From positions 1 to 8,515 of the forward strand of contig CATXYA010000049.1 of the NCBI GenBank assembly GCA_958403605.1: a stretch of DNA of 8,515 bases, written 5' to 3'. The DNA comes from an uncultured Oscillospiraceae bacterium. Its GTDB lineage: Bacteria; Bacillota; Clostridia; Oscillospirales; Ruminococcaceae. The notes beneath the pieces were generated by a model that saw only the letters and a list, made by a program, of their open reading frames with translations, was not told the origin of the DNA and did not search any database. Of the stretch, positions 5,656-8,515 are shown one piece after another. A program made the translations under genes and the position numbers. The first letter of the stretch is position 1. The number at the start of each line of letters is the position of its first letter.

Positions 5656-6016
5656 ACCCGCCACGCCGGATGATCTGCCGGTGGCGTCAGACCTTCTGGA
5701 AACACTGAAAGCCCACGCCGACGGCTGCGTGGGTATGGCAGCCAATATGATCGGCGTGGCCAAACGCATCATCGCCTTTGAGGACGCGGGGGTCTACCGG
5801 GTGCTGTTCAACCCGGAGATCGTAAAGAAAAGCGGCCCCTATGAGGCCGAAGAGGGCTGCCTGTCCCTGACCGGCACCCGCAAGACAAAACGCTGGAAGA
5901 GCATCAAGGTGAAATACCAGGACGAGCAGTTCCGCCAGCGGTTCAAGACCTGGAACGGCTGGCCCGCCCAGATCATTCAGCATGAGATCGACCACTGCGA
6001 GGGGATCATCATATGA
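5606..6016 (+). CDS. def: Peptide deformylase, short clostridial type, 136 aa
   Basis: Metal-dependent enzyme that removes the formyl group from the initiator Met of nascent proteins. Motif 1 reads CVGMAANMIG (41-50), where the canonical form is GxGLAAxQ; the Gln that helps stabilise the oxyanion is replaced by Met48. Motif 2 EGCLSL (83-88) supplies the metal ligand Cys85, and motif 3 HEIDH (126-130) supplies His126, His130 and catalytic Glu127. The Met variant and the 136-residue length match, from memory, a branch common in Clostridia. Start ATG 5606 lies seven bases after AAGGAG (5593-5598), inside the SGNH gene, a 50-bp overlap. The stop overlaps the next ATG (ATGA at 6013-6016), which suggests translational coupling. 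The cell may carry another, canonical deformylase elsewhere. Confidence 0.92.
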   Translation: MVQEICKDVLFLARKSEPATPDDLPVASDLLETLKAHADGCVGMAANMIGVAKRIIAFEDAGVYRVLFNPEIVKKSGPYEAEEGCLSLTGTRKTKRWKSIKVKYQDEQFRQRFKTWNGWPAQIIQHEIDHCEGIII

Positions 6017-6330
6017 AAAAATGCAGGATCACCGTCATGCGCATCACCCGGTACGAAAATCTGATGGCACGCTACGAAAATCCCATCGAGCACGCCTGTG
6101 AGATGCAGGAGGGGCAGGTGTTCATCGCCAACGGCTGGGAGCGGCGGCCGGAGGGCTTTTGCCCCAGTGCCTGGGATACCTTCTCCCCCTTCGTGCTGGC
6201 CCTGAGCCATGGTGCGGAAGACTTCTACGAGGGCTGGATGAAAAATCCCCGTTCCGCCATGCTCTCCTGCAACGACGGATTCCGTCCGGTGAGCTTTCTG
6301 GTGGAGGCGCTGAATGAAGATGCGGACTAA
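6013..6330 (+). CDS. TIGR04076 family protein, 105 aa
   Basis: Small cytosolic protein of a family without known activity. Family marks are ITVMRI near the N-terminus (6-11), CEMQEGQVF with Cys29 (29-37), GFCPSAWDTFSPFVLALSHG with Cys50 (48-67) and SCNDGFRPVSF with Cys86 (85-95). The three conserved cysteines suggest metal or cofactor binding or a redox role, but that is inference. The length is typical. ATG 6013 overlaps the deformylase TGA, with GAGGGG (6000-6005) upstream as binding site. The SDR gene begins 12 bp after its stop, and the trio TIGR04076-SDR-flavodoxin is close-packed. Confidence 0.85.
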   Translation: MKKCRITVMRITRYENLMARYENPIEHACEMQEGQVFIANGWERRPEGFCPSAWDTFSPFVLALSHGAEDFYEGWMKNPRSAMLSCNDGFRPVSFLVEALNEDAD

Positions 6331-6342
6331 GGAGGAACCACC

Positions 6343-7059
6343 ATGTTTACGAACAAAGTTGCCGTCGTGACCGGCGGCGCCAAAGGCATCGGCAGAGCCA
6401 TTGTCCAGGAGTTCCGCAAAGCCGGGGCGGCGGTGTGCGTCATCGACCTGCTGCCGAATGAGTATTTTGTGGGCGATGTATCCGACAAGGCGGCGCTGGA
6501 AACGTTTGCCCGCAAAGTCATTGCGGAGCATGGCCATGTGGACTATCTCATCAACAACGCCCTCCCGCTGATGAAGGGCATCGACGAGTGCAGCTGGGAG
6601 GAGTTCAACTATGCCCTGCGGGTGGGAGTGACCGCCCCCTTCTATCTGACCAAACTGTTCGCTCCCCATTTTGCGCCGGGGGCATCGGTGGTGAACATCT
6701 CCTCTTCCCGGGACCGGATGAGCCAGCCCCAGACCGAGAGCTACACGGCGGCCAAGGGCGGCATCTCGGCCCTGACCCACGCCATGGCGGTGAGCCTTGC
6801 GGGCAAGGTGCGGGTGAACAGCATCTCGCCCGGCTGGATCGAGACCGGCGATACGGTGTGGACCGGCCCGGACGCCGACCAGCAGCCCGCCGGGCGGGTG
6901 GGCAATCCGCTGGACATCGCCAACATGGTGCTGTTTCTCTGCTCGGACAAGGCGGGCTTCATCACCGGCGAGAACATCTGCATTGACGGCGGCATGACCC
7001 GCCAGATGATCTACCACAACGATTTCGGCTGGACATTTGAGGGAGGGGACAACGCATGA
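6343..7059 (+). CDS. Short-chain dehydrogenase/reductase (SDR), 238 aa
   Basis: Classical SDR, NAD(P)-dependent oxidoreductase with unknown substrate. The Rossmann nucleotide motif is TGGAKGIG (10-17), Asp35 at the end of beta-2 (VCVID) favours NAD(H) over NADP(H), and GDVSD (44-48) contacts the adenine. NNAL (71-74) replaces the usual NNAG. Catalytic residues are Ser121 in NISSSRD, Tyr134 and Lys138 in YTAAK, and PGWIETG (163-169) follows. The substrate-loop end IDGGMTRQMIY (214-224) is typical of a clostridial branch. The loop after Asp35 is short. AAGGAGG (6329-6335) lies seven bases from ATG 6343. The stop overlaps the next ATG (ATGA, 7056-7059), so it is coupled to the flavodoxin gene and may work with it. 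Confidence 0.93.
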   Translation: MFTNKVAVVTGGAKGIGRAIVQEFRKAGAAVCVIDLLPNEYFVGDVSDKAALETFARKVIAEHGHVDYLINNALPLMKGIDECSWEEFNYALRVGVTAPFYLTKLFAPHFAPGASVVNISSSRDRMSQPQTESYTAAKGGISALTHAMAVSLAGKVRVNSISPGWIETGDTVWTGPDADQQPAGRVGNPLDIANMVLFLCSDKAGFITGENICIDGGMTRQMIYHNDFGWTFEGGDNA

Positions 7060-7502
7060 AAACGGCAATTTGCTATCTCTCCTGCCACCACGGCAATACC
7101 CGCAAGGTGGTGGAGGCCATGGCCGAGGCGGGCGGCGCTGCCCTCATCGACGTGCGCACCCGCCAGATGGTGCGGCTGGAGGAATACGACCGCGTGGGAT
7201 TCGCCTCCGGCATTTATGGCTTTGAGATGCACAGGGCTCTGATTGCTTTTGCCCGGCAGTATCTGCCCGCGGGCAAACCGGTATTTTTCGTCTACACCTA
7301 TGGCGGCGCAAAGGGCAACGGCACGAAGACGCTGCGCCAGATCGCCCGGGAAAAGGGCTGCCCGGTGCTGGGGGAGTTTTCCTGCAAGGGCTATGATACC
7401 TTCGGCCCCTTCACGCTGGTGGGCGGCCTTGCCAAGGGCCGCTCCAACGAGGAGGATCTGGAAAAGGCGCGGGCGTTTTACCGGGGGCTGGCATCACGGT
7501 AA
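7056..7502 (+). CDS. Flavodoxin-family protein, 148 aa
   Basis: FMN-binding electron carrier or flavin reductase-like protein, cytosolic. The phosphate loop is SCHHGNT (9-15), matching SxxxGNT. YTYGG (80-84) and the stretch GEFSCKGYDTFGPFTLVGGLAKGRSNEEDL (106-135) are a signature of the flavodoxin branch that is often found alone in Clostridia; the short loops and lack of the typical aromatic-rich long-chain insert point to a short-chain type. GGGAGGGG lies ahead of ATG 7056, which overlaps the SDR stop. Cys10 and Cys110 are extra cysteines of unknown role. Its redox partner is not visible; the SDR directly upstream or the TIGR04076 protein are guesses from context. Confidence 0.9.
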   Translation: MKTAICYLSCHHGNTRKVVEAMAEAGGAALIDVRTRQMVRLEEYDRVGFASGIYGFEMHRALIAFARQYLPAGKPVFFVYTYGGAKGNGTKTLRQIAREKGCPVLGEFSCKGYDTFGPFTLVGGLAKGRSNEEDLEKARAFYRGLASR

Positions 7503-7529
7503 AGCTTTGGGGGAAGGGGCAAAGCAGAT

Positions 7530-8309
7530 ATGAGTTGTTCAACCCACGGATCTAAAATTGACCGCATCCAGGTGGATTACTGCCGCACCACCACTGTGTA
7601 TCCCCGAACGGCCAAGGAACGAGCACATTGGCAATCCTTTACCCGCTCTCACTCGGAGCATCTGATCCTTGATCGCTTTTCGGGAACTCTGGAGCTGCAG
7701 TTCGAGCTTGCCCCTGGATGCTCTGTCACCCATAAATATCAACTGAAAGAGCAGGTGACCGAACTCCTGGATCGTTTTTCCGAAGGAGCTCTGTTTGCGG
7801 ACAGTTATCCCCAAACGGAATTGGGTGTAGAGCAAACCGACGGGGAAGAATACCTTGTACAGGATCCAAAGCGTTCGACCGCGTATCTGATCACCATCCG
7901 CTACCGAGGAAATCGGGAGCGAAGGATTTCCGGCTCCTACGACAAAAATCGCCTCCCTGCAGATTATCCCCAGTTCATGCGGCCTATTTTTTCACTGATT
8001 CAGGAGTTCAGCTTCGGCGAGATGATTTTCCCTGAAGTATATGAGAAAAGGCGGCGGAAAAAGGGAGAATTGATTTATTGCAGCGTGGTGTTCGACAATG
8101 GCCTGAAAACCTACTATTACCGCACCGAGGATGATTCTCTCGATGCGGGCGATGACGTGGTGGTACCTGCCGGAAGTGACAATCACCTTTCCATTGCCAA
8201 AATTGTCAAAGTGGAGTATTTCGCACCGGCGGATGTCCCCTTCCCGATTGAAAAGACCAAGGTGATCCTGCGCCGGTGCACCGAGGATGACTACAACGAG
8301 ATAGGTTGA
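7530..8309 (+). CDS. Protein of unknown function, 259 aa
   Basis: I do not recognise a named family for the whole protein. Residues about 1-165 are mixed alpha/beta and hydrophilic, with FSGTLELQFELAPG (50-63) and AYLITIRYRGNRERRISGSYDKN (from 118) suggesting two beta hairpins. Residues about 185-250, YCSVVFDNGLKTYYYRTEDD, GDDVVVPAGSDN and a final EKTKVILRR, form a small beta-barrel-like domain that I recall from many Firmicute hypothetical proteins. It resembles the N-terminal barrel of primosomal protein N' and may bind nucleic acid or another protein; this is weak inference. No signal peptide or membrane segment. GAAGGGG (7513-7519) is 10 bases from ATG 7530, 27 bp after the flavodoxin stop. 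The gene is visibly richer in A/T at third positions than its upstream neighbours. No terminator was found between its stop and the convergent gene. Confidence 0.75.
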   Translation: MSCSTHGSKIDRIQVDYCRTTTVYPRTAKERAHWQSFTRSHSEHLILDRFSGTLELQFELAPGCSVTHKYQLKEQVTELLDRFSEGALFADSYPQTELGVEQTDGEEYLVQDPKRSTAYLITIRYRGNRERRISGSYDKNRLPADYPQFMRPIFSLIQEFSFGEMIFPEVYEKRRRKKGELIYCSVVFDNGLKTYYYRTEDDSLDAGDDVVVPAGSDNHLSIAKIVKVEYFAPADVPFPIEKTKVILRRCTEDDYNEIG

Positions 8310-8374
8310 GCGGCCAGCGAAAGGCAGCTTACGGGGCTCCTCCCGCAGCGTCTCCCTTCCGACACCAGCGCCTG

Positions 8375-8515
8375 TTATTGGAGCACTCTCATGAACGCTT
8401 CGTATTCGGCGTCTTTAAAGCAGCAGAGGTAAACGTTCATCACGGTCTCCTTGTGGGCCTCAAACCAGCGGACGATCGTGCGCAGCGCAACCACGGCCGC
8501 CTCGTCCAGAGGGTA
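8375..8515 (-). CDS. Macro-domain protein, C-terminal 46 residues (5' end outside window)
   Basis: The minus-strand frame entering from the right edge reads YPLDEAAVVALRTIVRWFEA and on to VMNVYLCCFKDAEYEAFMRVLQ, then TAA at 8377-8375. This matches the C-terminal helix-strand-helix of O-acetyl-ADP-ribose deacetylase/YmdB-type macro domains (YP..EAA..A..T....., V.FVCFD..Y..Y...L). These proteins bind or hydrolyse ADP-ribose derivatives. The ADP-ribose-binding loops are outside the window, so activity cannot be judged. It converges with the gene ending at 8309, with 65 bp between. Confidence 0.78.
   Translation of the reverse strand, partial: YPLDEAAVVALRTIVRWFEAHKETVMNVYLCCFKDAEYEAFMRVLQ

Noticed and set aside
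5977..7068. Minus-strand open frame of 363 codons
   Set aside because: It is antisense to the TIGR04076 and SDR genes; His/Gly/Ala-rich composition typical of a shadow frame.
8310..8374. Terminator between the convergent genes
   Set aside because: No stem followed by a T-run could be found on either strand.

Overview
The window looks like chromosomal DNA of a GC-rich, low-complexity-tolerant Firmicute, most likely a gut Clostridia member (Oscillospiraceae/Ruminococcaceae-like). The inference rests on strong AGGAGG ribosome binding sites, the clostridial-type short peptide deformylase, TIGR04076, SDR and flavodoxin proteins, and a mobile-element VapE of a type common in gut Firmicutes. No species can be named from the sequence.

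Region 1 (1 to about 2440, minus strand) is mobile-element DNA. It holds the N-terminal 192 residues of a tyrosine integrase running off the left edge, a 260-bp gap carrying six copies of the hexamer GTTGCC/GGCAAC, a complete VapE-family P-loop ATPase, and upstream of that a nested inverted repeat with a perfect 20-bp palindrome that resembles a transfer-origin or protein-binding hairpin. No relaxase, primase or structural gene is present, so this is either a minimal satellite-like element or the decayed end of a larger one.

Region 2 (about 2440 to 3040) has no gene but is highly structured. It contains an array of 46-bp repeats with seven AGGGTTCCTT-type boxes, then two perfect palindromes (30 and 34 bp) sharing the same 26-bp core, then a plausible sigma-A promoter. 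It lies between divergently transcribed units, where terminators are not needed by the known genes, so it is the least explained part of the window.

Region 3 (3053 to 8309, plus strand) is a run of tightly spaced, mostly metabolic or housekeeping genes: a YaiI/YqxD (DUF188) protein and an alpha/beta-hydrolase esterase; then, after an extended -10 promoter, an AlkZ-related protein, an SGNH hydrolase, a peptide deformylase overlapping the SGNH gene by 50 bp, a TIGR04076 protein, an SDR oxidoreductase, a flavodoxin-family protein and an unrecognised 259-residue protein. Stop/start overlaps (ATGA) at two junctions and short gaps elsewhere support one polycistronic unit.

Region 4 (8375 to 8515, minus strand) is the C-terminal end of a macro-domain protein, convergent with region 3. 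I found no clear new defence system or other obviously novel multi-gene system. The best candidates for something undescribed are the repeat/palindrome block at 2594-2846 and the integrase-VapE-hairpin element.
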